The notes below the pieces were generated by a model, which did not search any database, was not told where the DNA came from, and worked only from the letters and a program-made list of their open reading frames with translations. Shown here piece after piece: positions 38,491 to 48,018 of a stretch of DNA of 64,000 nt (position 1 is the stretch's first letter; every line of letters starts with the position of its first letter). This stretch comes from Gaoshiqia sediminis (lineage in GTDB: Bacteria > Bacteroidota > Bacteroidia > Bacteroidales > Prolixibacteraceae): NCBI RefSeq assembly GCF_025907915.1, contig NZ_JAPAAF010000021.1, forward strand, positions 1 to 64,000, read 5' to 3'. The translations under genes were made by a program, and so were the position numbers.

Positions 38491-40236
38491 CTATAACCCG
38501 GTGTTTCTTAAAAGAGTCACTTCAGCAGGAGTTAGCGCTTTATGGAACAAATACAGATCATCCATTTGCCCACGCTCCGTTTTATGGTTCCACCCGGAGA
38601 AGTTTGGATCACCGGACATGATTGACAAGTCGCCAACATCAGTCCAGTCGATACCTGTAAATGCGCCCTGGCTAACCTGTACCCCGTCCATGTAAAACGC
38701 GGCCTCTGTTGCAGCAATCGAAATAGCGAAGTGAATCCAGCCTGTTTGAACAGTTGGGTCAATGGTAGCCGGATCTCCCGGATTAAACCAGGATGCATTA
38801 GTGCCGTTTCCTACCAGCAGTAAGAATTTCTGATTGGTACCACTGTTTTCGCGGATAAAGCCAAAGCCACTGGGCTTATCCGACGGGCTGGTGGGTGAAG
38901 CTGGCGCAATGGCCAAAATGCCTGCACGAGTATCAGTTGCATCAATTTTCAACCAGAAGCTGGCACTGAATTCACTGCCGGTGGCAAGCCCTGCTGAAGG
39001 AAACGTCAAATATGAATCTGTAGCCCCTTGGTAAGCATCGCCTGAAATACCTCCTCCAAATGCAAAGCCAGGTGTGCCGACAGCAGTTGCTTCATCGCCA
39101 CTTAAGGCCTCTTCGTAATCGCCGTCAAAGTCCATATAAAAACTCGCCTGTTCTTTCAGCATAATGGTTTGGACTTCTTCCTGGGTAAGTGCTTTATTAA
39201 ACAATCTCAGTTCGTCCATTCCTCCTTTTTCAACTTTATGGTTCCAACCAGAAAAGTTGGGATCACCCGACATGATGGACAGATCACCAACTCCTGTCCA
39301 GTCAATTCCGGTAAATGCTCCCTGGCTCACCTGAACACCATCCATATAGAATGCAACCTCAGATGCGGAAATTGATATTGCGAAATGGATCCATCCATTC
39401 CGAACAGTTGGGTCGATGGTGGCAGGATCTCCCGGGTTAAACCAGGATGCATTGGTGCCGTTTCCTACCAGCAGTAAAAATTTCTGATTGGCTCCACTGT
39501 TTTCCCGGATAAAACCAAAGCCACTGGGCTTATCAGACGGACCGGTTGGCGTAGCAGGTGAAATAGAAAGAATCCCAGCCCTAGTGTCAGATGCATCTAT
39601 TTTTAACCAAAAGCTGGCACTGAATTCATCACCCGTAGCAAGCGCGGCTGAGGGGAATGTAAGATATGAATTGGCTGCCCCCAGATAACCGGGACCTCCC
39701 TGGATACCAGTACCAAAACCTGGCGAACCAACAACTGTTGCGTCAGAGAGACTGACCATATCCTTGAATTCGTTATTAAACGGCATATAAAATATCTCGC
39801 CATCGTATTGAGGCACATACGGCGGCGCCTTGGTAAAATTCACATTTTTGGTTGTTGTTTTTCCATCAATGTCCGTTGCAACAACTGAAAATACATGTGA
39901 GCCGGTTATAACGTTGTCATACATGTATTTTTCCATGGCTACCCGGTAATCCTTAAAAGTGGAGTAACTGGTAATTTCAGTGCCATCAACTTTCAGCGAA
40001 ATTGACGCAATTTCGATATCGTCCCGAACTTCGAAATCAAAGTTGATGGATGCAACGGCATCATTGGTTTGCAGTTCATATCCCTCTGGCGGGAAATTCA
40101 CCTTTATTTGCGGCGCCGATTCATCGGCCCCCGGATCGACCTTTGATATCCCATCGATGTAGTTTTGCTCACATGCACTGAGTAAAAGCAAGCTCAGTAC
40201 AAATATTATCAGGTTATAATATGTCTTCATTTTCAT
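38491..40236 (-). CDS. lipoprotein with two LamG-type repeats, SusE/F position
   Basis: A 581-residue lipoprotein (lipobox LLSAC, C22). An N-terminal Ig-like/PKD-type domain (about 40-140) is followed by two nearly identical LamG/concanavalin-like domains (about 150-360 and 360-580). The two copies share runs such as DKPSGFGFIRENSG and SIMSGDPNFSGWNHK and have similar DNA (39170-39790 compared with 38500-39130). Its place directly after susC and susD is that of glycan-binding surface lipoproteins SusE/SusF. A glycan-binding role is inferred. No hydrolase motif seen. Confidence 0.88.
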   Translation of the reverse strand: MKMKTYYNLIIFVLSLLLLSACEQNYIDGISKVDPGADESAPQIKVNFPPEGYELQTNDAVASINFDFEVRDDIEIASISLKVDGTEITSYSTFKDYRVAMEKYMYDNVITGSHVFSVVATDIDGKTTTKNVNFTKAPPYVPQYDGEIFYMPFNNEFKDMVSLSDATVVGSPGFGTGIQGGPGYLGAANSYLTFPSAALATGDEFSASFWLKIDASDTRAGILSISPATPTGPSDKPSGFGFIRENSGANQKFLLLVGNGTNASWFNPGDPATIDPTVRNGWIHFAISISASEVAFYMDGVQVSQGAFTGIDWTGVGDLSIMSGDPNFSGWNHKVEKGGMDELRLFNKALTQEEVQTIMLKEQASFYMDFDGDYEEALSGDEATAVGTPGFAFGGGISGDAYQGATDSYLTFPSAGLATGSEFSASFWLKIDATDTRAGILAIAPASPTSPSDKPSGFGFIRENSGTNQKFLLLVGNGTNASWFNPGDPATIDPTVQTGWIHFAISIAATEAAFYMDGVQVSQGAFTGIDWTDVGDLSIMSGDPNFSGWNHKTERGQMDDLYLFHKALTPAEVTLLRNTGL

Positions 40237-40241
40237 TGGTT

Positions 40242-41774
40242 TTATTCGTTAATTCCTTCTGCCAATTGCGGTAACTCAGCAAGTTGAGGCGCCGGTATTG
40301 GAAAATATGCCTTGTTCATCGTAAAGGTTTTTCCTTCGTGGCTCAGTTCAGCGGTGTTTCCTGTTCGTACCATGTCATAAAACCGGATATCCCATTCCGT
40401 GCCCAATTCTGCAAGTTTTTCATTCAGCACAATCTGTGTTGTCACACCACTCAGACTATTAAGGCCTGCCCTTGTGCGTACCAGGTTTACTGCCTGATCA
40501 GCAGTCATCGAAATATTGCTGCTTGCTCCCCTGGTTAAGGCTTCTGCATATACCAGAAGAATTTCAGCATAACGAATTACAATCATGTTTTTATTACTTC
40601 CAGGATCTGTTCTTCCTTCTATCAATTCTGTTGATGGTTGAATCCACTTTCCGGCTCCCCACTTTTTTCGAGCATTGTTGATGAAAACGTCCCCTTCCCG
40701 GTTCGTATTGGTAATCCAAGCAGGCAATGTCCCCCATTCATCTTGAATTTCAGTTATACCGTCGGGTGTCCAATGGACAGATGTTTCAAGCCGAACAGTT
40801 TCGCCCCTATCCAGCATAAACTTGATATACTTCTTGGTGGGTTCATAAAAATTCCATCCACCACCTGCACCGGCTCTGGCCGGAGTCCATTGGAGTCCAA
40901 AGGGAGCAAACAAATGACCAAACCGATCCCCGGTTCCGGAATTAAAGTCAGAATATTGGAATTCAAGTATGATTTCATCATCCAATTTTCCTGCTTTCTT
41001 GAATAAATGGTAGAAATCATCAGACAATTGGTATTCACCGGAACTGATGATTGCTGCGGCTGCAGTTGCGGCCCCCTGGTAGTCTTCCATTTCCTGGTAT
41101 GCCAAAGCCTGTAGAGCATAAGCCGTGTAACGGGTAATTCCTCCCTGAATATCGCTTCGCTTGTTTGGATTCATATCCGGCAAAAGAGGGATCACTTCAT
41201 CCATTTCATCGACTATGTACTGCATGACTTCTACTTTACTGCTGGCTGGTGTACTTTGAATATTGTCAAGTTGATCGATGACAATAATTTTTCCGAATGC
41301 TTTTGCCATGTTTAAATACAGATATGCCCTTATTGTACGGCATTCTGCAATGTACTGATTGGCCAACGCATCATTGCCCGCGGCAGCACGATATTTCTCG
41401 ATTTCATCCATTGCTGTAAAAGCGTTGATGATATCGTTGTAATGATTTTGCCATATGGAATTGAGATTCCAGTGGCTTGGGAGGTAATTGAACGCATCTT
41501 GTTCCTGCATCGGCGCCTGGTCGCCGGCGGCATTGACATCGTCGCCACGGATACCCAGTGTTACCGGATCCTCCCAACCACGAGTATATAATCCTTCGTA
41601 GGCGCCTAAAAGAGGCAATATCATATCCTCTCCTTTCGTGTAATCAACATCGCTGGTAAAGGCTACATCCTCAAAAGGCAAATCCAGCTTATCGGTACAT
41701 CCAATGACCGAAATAAGAAGCACCCCGCTGAAAAACACTGGCGCGAAATATGTTATTAAATGTTTTATTTTCAT
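40242..41774 (-). CDS. susD: SusD/RagB-family surface glycan-binding lipoprotein
   Basis: A 510-residue lipoprotein (lipobox SVIGC, C26) with the SusD tetratricopeptide-type fold. Features: an N-terminal helix block with LLGAYEGLYTRGWED, a TPR region with ECRTIRAYLYLNMAKAFGKII, and a C-terminal MIVIRYAEILLVYAEALTR stretch with the closing RFYDMVRTG motif. SusD delivers oligosaccharide to its SusC channel. It follows susC by 12 bases. The intact gene beside a stopped susC is noteworthy, since the pair works as one complex. Confidence 0.94.
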   Translation of the reverse strand: MKIKHLITYFAPVFFSGVLLISVIGCTDKLDLPFEDVAFTSDVDYTKGEDMILPLLGAYEGLYTRGWEDPVTLGIRGDDVNAAGDQAPMQEQDAFNYLPSHWNLNSIWQNHYNDIINAFTAMDEIEKYRAAAGNDALANQYIAECRTIRAYLYLNMAKAFGKIIVIDQLDNIQSTPASSKVEVMQYIVDEMDEVIPLLPDMNPNKRSDIQGGITRYTAYALQALAYQEMEDYQGAATAAAAIISSGEYQLSDDFYHLFKKAGKLDDEIILEFQYSDFNSGTGDRFGHLFAPFGLQWTPARAGAGGGWNFYEPTKKYIKFMLDRGETVRLETSVHWTPDGITEIQDEWGTLPAWITNTNREGDVFINNARKKWGAGKWIQPSTELIEGRTDPGSNKNMIVIRYAEILLVYAEALTRGASSNISMTADQAVNLVRTRAGLNSLSGVTTQIVLNEKLAELGTEWDIRFYDMVRTGNTAELSHEGKTFTMNKAYFPIPAPQLAELPQLAEGINE

Positions 41775-41786
41775 GTCTTTATGTAT

Positions 41787-44000
41787 TTAGAATTTAAGAC
41801 TTATACCAATTGTATATACGGCAGGGACCGGGTAAAACTGACGATCGATACCATCCGGAACTTCAGGTGAAAAGCCGTTATATTTGAACAGAGTTAACGG
41901 TTTTTCAGCCGTGACATAAATTCTGGCATCAGGCATTCCCGGGCCAATCAGTTTTTCACCTTTAATATTATAGGCAAGTTGAATGTTCTGAATTCGGAAG
42001 AAAGCGCCATCCTCCAAAAAGTAATCGCTGAAATTCTGGTTCCAACCTTTTCTTAAGCCTGCTGCAGAGGGATATTTATTTGACGTTCCTTCACCATTCC
42101 ACAAACCTGTAGCCAGATCAGCATCGAAATTGGTATCGTTGGTCCAGATAATTTCGCCCCGTTTCCGGTTGAGGATTTTATTGCCGGATTGTCCCATGAT
42201 GTTCATGGAGAATTCAAAGTTTTTGTAGGAAAGCCCAACAAAACCACCGTAAGTGAGGGTGGGAATGTATGAACCCAGGAAAACTTTATCATCATCATCG
42301 ATTACACCATGCCCTTCTTCCCCTTCTCTTTGTTGGTCTATGAATTTGAAATCACCGGGAATAAGGCCGTTTGCCGCAGCCACCGGATCTGAATTAATTT
42401 CAGCCTGGTTCTGGTACACACCAGCTACCTCGTATCCAAAGAACGACAGCAAGGGCTCTCCAACCTGCGACCTTTGCCGAAATTCGGCCTGACCTCCATC
42501 GATATAGGTCTGCCCGTACAGGTCGCGCACTTCATTTTTAAGTGTTGATATGTTCGCACCAACCGTATATTTCAGATCGTTGTTGATTTTTCCTTTCCAT
42601 GAGCCCACCATTTCAAAACCGGAGTTTCGGATGATCCCTACATTTCGAAGTACACTGCCCGCTTGTAATTTGAGGCTAACCGGGATAGCAGCATCTTCGG
42701 TATCGCGTACAAAATAATCGGCCTCAATGCTCAGACGATTGTTAAACATTTCAGCATTTAATCCGATATTCGTTCCGGTTACAGTTTCCCAACCCAAATA
42801 CCCAAACGTGCTGGTTGTTTTGGTTCCGTCTACCTGTGTATCGTCAATTGCCAGAAAAACCGGGTTCGTTGTGTTGGCACCATCCTGGCGTGCAATTTTA
42901 TCGTTTCCAAGTTTTCCCCAACCACCTCGTATTTTAAGGTAATTGATCAGATCTACATCCGGGAAGAAGTCTTCTTCCGATACCACCCAACCAAGGCCAA
43001 AGGCAGGAAATGTTCCCCAGGTTTCCTGGTATTTCTGGGTTCCTTCCACACGCACTGTTGCATAAGCAATGTACCTGTTTTTATAGTTGTAAGACACCCG
43101 TCCGAAATAAGAAATACCATGAAGACGCTCTGCATTATCATCAGCATTTTTGGATGCTTCGGATTTGGTTTGACCAATGTACCAAGCGTTTTCATTGACC
43201 GGGATATCCTCGGCTGAAGCACCCAGGTAATCGTACCATTCATCCCGGTAGGATGTACCAACCATGGCAGTCAGGTTATGGTCCCCAAAAGTGTCGCTAT
43301 AGTTCAACGTGTTGTCCCAGAACTGGTTCACATCTGTGGTTCTTGATGAACTGATAGTTGATAGGAGCCTGTTGGTTTGATTAGTCGCGTAATAAGGTAA
43401 TCCAACATTTCTGCCTTTCAAAAACATCATGGAAAGGTTGTAATTCGTTTTAAATGTCAGCTTATTCGGAATTAATTCGAGCTCGGCATAAATACCGCTG
43501 AGTACTTTCCGGATGTCCTGCCTGTTATCCCTGTATACCAGCGGGAAGAAAGGGTTTTGAGAACCACGATAACCCAAAAGCTGGGCGCTTGCATAATTAC
43601 TTGCATTTGTCTGTCCCTGAGCTAAAAGGTAGTTATAGTTCTCCTGATCGTATACCGGCAGGATCGGAACGGCATGATAAGCTTCAAACCAGGCGGCATC
43701 GTCGGCAATATAGCGCGTTCCGTTGCTCACATTAAAATTAACCCCAGTTTTTAGCCAACTGTTTGCCTGGTGGTCGATAGAAGCTCTGAGATTCATTCTC
43801 TTGTAGGAGTTTTTGGCTTCCAAAAGTCCTTCCTGATCAAAATAACTCATGCCTAAAGAGTAAGATGTCTTGTCATTGCCCCCCAGAACAGACAGGGAAT
43901 GATTTTGCTGAGTGGCATGCGATTTCATAATTTGAGCATACCAGTCAGTATTTACATCCGGTACGTTCGGATTAATCCGGCTTCGGCCGTAACGCTGCAT
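41787..44000 (-). CDS. C-terminal SusC fragment after the stop (barrel)
   Basis: The open part downstream of the TAA starts at an internal ATG (44000) and holds 737 residues: part of the plug linker plus the whole transmembrane barrel with repeated aromatic-capped strands. It has no signal peptide, so on its own it should not reach the outer membrane. It is listed because it is the longer intact half. Confidence 0.6.
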   Translation of the reverse strand: MQRYGRSRINPNVPDVNTDWYAQIMKSHATQQNHSLSVLGGNDKTSYSLGMSYFDQEGLLEAKNSYKRMNLRASIDHQANSWLKTGVNFNVSNGTRYIADDAAWFEAYHAVPILPVYDQENYNYLLAQGQTNASNYASAQLLGYRGSQNPFFPLVYRDNRQDIRKVLSGIYAELELIPNKLTFKTNYNLSMMFLKGRNVGLPYYATNQTNRLLSTISSSRTTDVNQFWDNTLNYSDTFGDHNLTAMVGTSYRDEWYDYLGASAEDIPVNENAWYIGQTKSEASKNADDNAERLHGISYFGRVSYNYKNRYIAYATVRVEGTQKYQETWGTFPAFGLGWVVSEEDFFPDVDLINYLKIRGGWGKLGNDKIARQDGANTTNPVFLAIDDTQVDGTKTTSTFGYLGWETVTGTNIGLNAEMFNNRLSIEADYFVRDTEDAAIPVSLKLQAGSVLRNVGIIRNSGFEMVGSWKGKINNDLKYTVGANISTLKNEVRDLYGQTYIDGGQAEFRQRSQVGEPLLSFFGYEVAGVYQNQAEINSDPVAAANGLIPGDFKFIDQQREGEEGHGVIDDDDKVFLGSYIPTLTYGGFVGLSYKNFEFSMNIMGQSGNKILNRKRGEIIWTNDTNFDADLATGLWNGEGTSNKYPSAAGLRKGWNQNFSDYFLEDGAFFRIQNIQLAYNIKGEKLIGPGMPDARIYVTAEKPLTLFKYNGFSPEVPDGIDRQFYPVPAVYTIGISLKF

Positions 44001-44039
44001 GGCATTTGCAACAAAACTAATATCAGCAGGATCCCCTGT

Positions 44040-44042
44040 TTA
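44040..44042 (-). other. nonsense codon within susC
   Basis: The bases read TAA on the minus strand, flanked by AAC and ACA codons. The reading frame does not change across it, which excludes a frameshift. Confidence 0.85.
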
Positions 44043-44837
44043 GTTCACGTAGTTCACAAACTGTTCGGCATTTGCCATTTTCATGACATTTTGTGGAACC
44101 TGAACGCCATAATAACCTTCGTAAGTTATGGTCGTTTTGGAATTAAGCGATCCTTTTTTGGTGGTAATCAACACAACCCCGTTGGCAGCCCTTACCCCGT
44201 AAATTGCTGCGGCTGATGCATCCTTTAAAACAGACAAGGTTTCAATATCGGATGGATTCAGGAAGTCGATATTATCGAAATACATCCCGTCAACAACATA
44301 AAGAGGGCTTGAATTACTGCTACCAGGAAACGAGCCAATCCCCCGGATTCGGACAGTAGGTTCACCACCCGGTGCACCAGCGCTGACAATTTGTACGCCG
44401 GCCACTTTTCCTTGCAGAGCCTGCATGGCCTGTCCTGCAGGGGTTTTTACCAGTTCCTCCGATTTGAGGGTGGCAATGGATGAAGTCAGGTCTTTCACCT
44501 TCAACTGTCCATAACCAACCACCACAATTTCATCCACAAATTCGGTGGATTCGGCCAACGACACATTAATTTTGGCCCGGTTGCTGATGGCAACTTCCTG
44601 GGTGGTTAAACCAACAAAGCTGAAAACCAAAATTTGGTTTCCTTCCGCTTCGATTGAATAATTACCGTCAAAATCGGTGATTGTCCCAACGGTTGTGCCT
44701 TTAATGACAATGCTTACACCCGGAATGGGAGCGCCGCTGGCCTCATCGGTTACTGTACCCGTAACAACATTTTTTTGTTGAGCGGAGACAAGGGTAACCG
44801 ATAAAAAAAGTAGAAACAGAATGGTTAATTTTTTCAT
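44040..44837 (-). CDS. N-terminal SusC fragment before the stop (signal, regulatory domain, plug)
   Basis: Residues 1-265 carry the signal peptide, the carboxypeptidase-like regulatory domain and the start of the plug with VGYGQLKVKDLTSSIATL. The product would end at NAEQFVNYVN and lack the barrel. Confidence 0.6.
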   Translation of the reverse strand: MKKLTILFLLFLSVTLVSAQQKNVVTGTVTDEASGAPIPGVSIVIKGTTVGTITDFDGNYSIEAEGNQILVFSFVGLTTQEVAISNRAKINVSLAESTEFVDEIVVVGYGQLKVKDLTSSIATLKSEELVKTPAGQAMQALQGKVAGVQIVSAGAPGGEPTVRIRGIGSFPGSSNSSPLYVVDGMYFDNIDFLNPSDIETLSVLKDASAAAIYGVRAANGVVLITTKKGSLNSKTTITYEGYYGVQVPQNVMKMANAEQFVNYVN

Positions 44838-45186
44838 AGTTCAATTTTTAGAATCAGTTTGCACGAATGTAAAGACACCGTAACCGGAAGTGAAAAATTT
44901 GCCTACATCACTGATTCTCCATCGAACGTGAAGCTGCGATTCCACCTCACCGTTACCTCATCAAAAAGAGTAAAAATTTCTTTATAAAATTGACCTGCAA
45001 GTATTTAGCTAATACGAAAAATTGTATGGAAATGATTTTTTAACTATATATTCTATAACATGTTTGTTGAAATATATCGAGATCGGTGGACAAGTTCCTT
45101 TTTAAAAAATAGTTCCTTTGCATTGAACCCGGGCAAAACGGTCCGGAGAAACCATTTAATGGCAGACTAAAAACCGGAATTTGCTT
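44838..45186. other. divergent control region between susC and the LuxR-type regulator
   Basis: About 350 bases. On the minus strand TACATTCG (44864-44871) lies 27 bases before the susC ATG, one base off TAnnTTTG. On the plus strand TTCCTTTG (45113-45120) is also one base off, with AAGTTCC about 18 bases upstream and repeated as AGTTCC. A shared operator for the regulator is likely here but no clear palindrome was found. Confidence 0.5.
44864..44871 (-). promoter_or_regulatory. candidate susC promoter -7 box
   Basis: TACATTCG on the minus strand, one mismatch from TAnnTTTG, predicts a leader of about 20 bases. PUL promoters often deviate from consensus because they depend on an activator. 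Confidence 0.4.
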
Positions 45187-48018
45187 ATGTTGGGGAAAAT
45201 CGGGACACAAACAGTGCTCACCTTCATGCTTCTTATTCACCTGCTGGCGCCAACTGGAATAGCTGCCAACCGGGTACCCGGAATAAAAAACTTTGGCAAA
45301 ACCGCTTACGGGGCAGCCAGCCAAAACTGGGGTGTGGCAGCGGGAAAAGACGATTTGATGTATTTTGCCAACCACAACGGGTTATTGGAATTTGACGGAA
45401 CAAACTGGCAATTGCACCGCTTACCCAACGAAACCATCATCCGTGCGGTTTTTACAGAGAATGACAGTATAATTTATACCAGTGGCTATCGTGAAATGGG
45501 TTTCTGGAAACGCGACAATACTGGCCGTTTGTTCTACAATTCGCTAAATCCCAAAATCCAGCACCTGTTCTCCAAGAATGAAGAATTCTGGAACATTACT
45601 TCCCTGCGCAATGAAATTTATTTCCACTCCTTCAACCGCCTGTTCATATACAAACACGACACCATTGTTCCGGTTGATTTGCCTGGCTTTACCAACACCA
45701 TGCACCGTGTGGGCAACCAAATCCTGATCGCCGTTAAAGACCAAGGAATTTTTACCATTGAAAACGACCAACCCAAGCTGTATATTTCCGATCCGTTTTT
45801 TAAAGATAAAACCATCCGGTTTCTGCTGCCTTATAAGGACAACCAACTTATGATCGGCACGGCATCGCATGGTATTGCTGTGTGGGACGGGCAAACGATC
45901 AGGGAATGGAACCCGGAATGGACAGCCTATTTTGCGGAAAACGAACTTAACCGGGCCCACCTGTCTAAAAATGGCGAGCTTATTTTGGGCACCATCGTTG
46001 ACGGGATCATGATCTTTGACCGGCACGGAAAGTTCCTCAGCCAGGTCGGTGTTTCAACTGGTTTGCAAAACAACACTGTCCTTGGGATTGCCACCGACCC
46101 GTTCAACAACATCTGGCTGGCGCTCGACAGCGGGATCGATTTTGTTTCGTCGGCTCCACCAACCGGCCTCGTATTCGAAACCATTCCCAATATTGGCGCA
46201 GTATATTCGGCAGCCATCTACCAGAAAAAGCTTTACCTGGGCACTAACCAAGGCCTGTTTGAGAAAGATCTTTCGGACTCTACAACTACCTACCGGATGC
46301 TCCCCGGCACGCAAGGACAAATTTGGGACTGCCGGGTTATCGGAAACCAACTGCTTGCCGGCCATAACGCGGGCACTTTTTCGGTCAGCAACGGCGAAGC
46401 AATCCAAATTTCACGTAATTCAGGTGGTTTTGCCATTCGGCAGGATGCAAAAAACGGTGACCGGCTCATTCAATGTACCTATTCCAACCTGGTAACCTAT
46501 ACTAAAGAAAACGGAAAAATTGGTTGTAGCCATTTAATCAACGGATTTTACGACCTGATCCGGTTCGTCGAAATCGACCACCTCGGGAACATCTGGGCCA
46601 GCCACATGCACCGCGGCATATACCAACTACAGCTTGACGATGAATGGGAAAATGTCATCCATCAAAAATATTACGGCGAAGGATCGGTTTTTGGGAAAGA
46701 CCATTCACTGCATGTGTTCAAAGTTGAAAACCGGATTGTTTTTACGACGGAAGAAAAACTATTCACCTACGACGACCTGAACGACACCATCATTCCTTAT
46801 ACACTTTTAAACGATCGACTTGGGAAAAATGCGGCCTGCCACCGCATCATCGAAGCGCCGAATCACCACTATTGGCTCATCTCCAGCGAAAGCATCGTGT
46901 TGTGCCGGATCACTGCTTCCAAGGTAGAAATCATCCAGTCCTATCCCAACACGGTGTTCAGCAACCATGCCTTGGTGGACGGGTTCGAAAATATCTACCC
47001 CGTATCGGAAACCCGGGCAATCCTGTGCCTCGAAGACGGGATTGCCTGGTTGGATGCAGCTGCCAGGGATTCAGTACAAACCATCCGCTATCATTCGCCA
47101 CAATTGCGTGAACTTCAACTTTTCGACAATCGAAATGAACCGACATTCTTAATGCCGAAGAATAAATACTTGAAGGTTGATTACGGTAAAAACAATATCC
47201 AACTACGATGTTCATTTCCTCATTTCACAGATGCGCCCATCTTCTACCAAGCCTGGCTGAAAGGAATTGATGCCGAATGGTCCCCAAAAACCGAGTCGCC
47301 GGTATTCCGTTTTGACCGCCTGCCTGCAGGCACCTATGAATTGCAGGTGAAAGCGGTTGATCTCTGGAACAACGAAAGTCAACCCTACCTGCTGACCCTG
47401 GAAATTTTGCCGCCATGGTACCAAACCCGCTTGGTCCGGTTCGGCTACCTGGTATTGCTGGTCATTCTTATTCTCGGGGTAAGGGCACTGGGAATCAGGC
47501 AAACACAACGAAAAGAACAAGCAGAGCATGAAAAACGCGAACAGGAACTGATCCGTCTGCGCAACGAAAAACTAAATGCAGAGATTGCGCACAAAAGCCG
47601 GGAACTGGCCAACTCCACCATGTCCATACTAAAAAAGAACGAATTTTTGCTTGATCTCAAACGGATTGTGGCCGAACAGAAAGAACAACTGGGCTCGCGC
47701 TACCCCGACAAATATTACCTCCACCTCACCGATAAAATTGAACAAAACATCAGCAGCCACGACGACTGGCAACTGTTTGAAACGAACTTTGAACAAGCAC
47801 ACGAGCAATTCCTGAAGAAAATAAAGGACGACTACCCCGACTTGACCGGGAAAGACTTGCGACTGTGTGCTTACCTACGCATGAACCTCTCATCGAAAGA
47901 AATAGCCCCACTGCTGGGAATCTCGGTGCGCGGCGTGGAAAACCATCGTTACCGTTTGCGCAGAAAGATGGGCATGGAACACGACGATACCCTGATTGAC
48001 CTGATCCTGAAATATTAA
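45187..48018 (+). CDS. beta-propeller/Y_Y_Y membrane regulator with LuxR-type DNA-binding domain
   Basis: A 943-residue one-component regulator. A signal sequence (1-28) is followed by a large periplasmic region of propeller repeats (about 30-670), a Y_Y_Y domain (about 680-745), one membrane helix (about 750-770), a coiled-coil (about 775-835) and a LuxR-type helix-turn-helix (about 880-943; DLRLCAYLRMNLSSKEIAPL, then RGVENHRYRLRRKMG). There are no kinase or receiver motifs, so it is not a hybrid two-component (HTCS) regulator. Divergent placement from susC suggests that it senses a glycan product and controls the PUL. The ATG at 45187 is used; the two codons before it would need a TTG start. 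Confidence 0.88.
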   Translation: MLGKIGTQTVLTFMLLIHLLAPTGIAANRVPGIKNFGKTAYGAASQNWGVAAGKDDLMYFANHNGLLEFDGTNWQLHRLPNETIIRAVFTENDSIIYTSGYREMGFWKRDNTGRLFYNSLNPKIQHLFSKNEEFWNITSLRNEIYFHSFNRLFIYKHDTIVPVDLPGFTNTMHRVGNQILIAVKDQGIFTIENDQPKLYISDPFFKDKTIRFLLPYKDNQLMIGTASHGIAVWDGQTIREWNPEWTAYFAENELNRAHLSKNGELILGTIVDGIMIFDRHGKFLSQVGVSTGLQNNTVLGIATDPFNNIWLALDSGIDFVSSAPPTGLVFETIPNIGAVYSAAIYQKKLYLGTNQGLFEKDLSDSTTTYRMLPGTQGQIWDCRVIGNQLLAGHNAGTFSVSNGEAIQISRNSGGFAIRQDAKNGDRLIQCTYSNLVTYTKENGKIGCSHLINGFYDLIRFVEIDHLGNIWASHMHRGIYQLQLDDEWENVIHQKYYGEGSVFGKDHSLHVFKVENRIVFTTEEKLFTYDDLNDTIIPYTLLNDRLGKNAACHRIIEAPNHHYWLISSESIVLCRITASKVEIIQSYPNTVFSNHALVDGFENIYPVSETRAILCLEDGIAWLDAAARDSVQTIRYHSPQLRELQLFDNRNEPTFLMPKNKYLKVDYGKNNIQLRCSFPHFTDAPIFYQAWLKGIDAEWSPKTESPVFRFDRLPAGTYELQVKAVDLWNNESQPYLLTLEILPPWYQTRLVRFGYLVLLVILILGVRALGIRQTQRKEQAEHEKREQELIRLRNEKLNAEIAHKSRELANSTMSILKKNEFLLDLKRIVAEQKEQLGSRYPDKYYLHLTDKIEQNISSHDDWQLFETNFEQAHEQFLKKIKDDYPDLTGKDLRLCAYLRMNLSSKEIAPLLGISVRGVENHRYRLRRKMGMEHDDTLIDLILKY

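Larger units (their letters stand above)
41787..44837 (-). pseudogene. susC: SusC/RagA TonB-dependent transporter interrupted by an in-frame TAA
   Basis: Read through, the frame has 1016 positions, the normal SusC length: signal peptide (1-20), carboxypeptidase-regulatory-like domain (about 24-100), TonB plug with DEIVVVGYGQ (about 108-230), and a 22-strand barrel ending in GISLKF. Codon 266 is TAA (44040-44042). The frame is the same on both sides, and the codon sits where family members read NYVN-E-TGDPAD, so one substitution (for example GAA to TAA) or a sequence error would explain it. The two open parts (265 codons, then 737 from the ATG at 44000) have no other break. If the stop is real, no barrel would be made unless the stop is read through. 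Confidence 0.85.

Noticed and set aside
44001-44042. Programmed frameshift or selenocysteine readthrough in susC
   Set aside because: Both halves are in the same frame, so no shift is needed, and the codon is TAA rather than TGA.
45187-48018. Hybrid two-component (HTCS) regulator
   Set aside because: No histidine-kinase, ATPase or receiver motifs occur between the membrane helix and the HTH.
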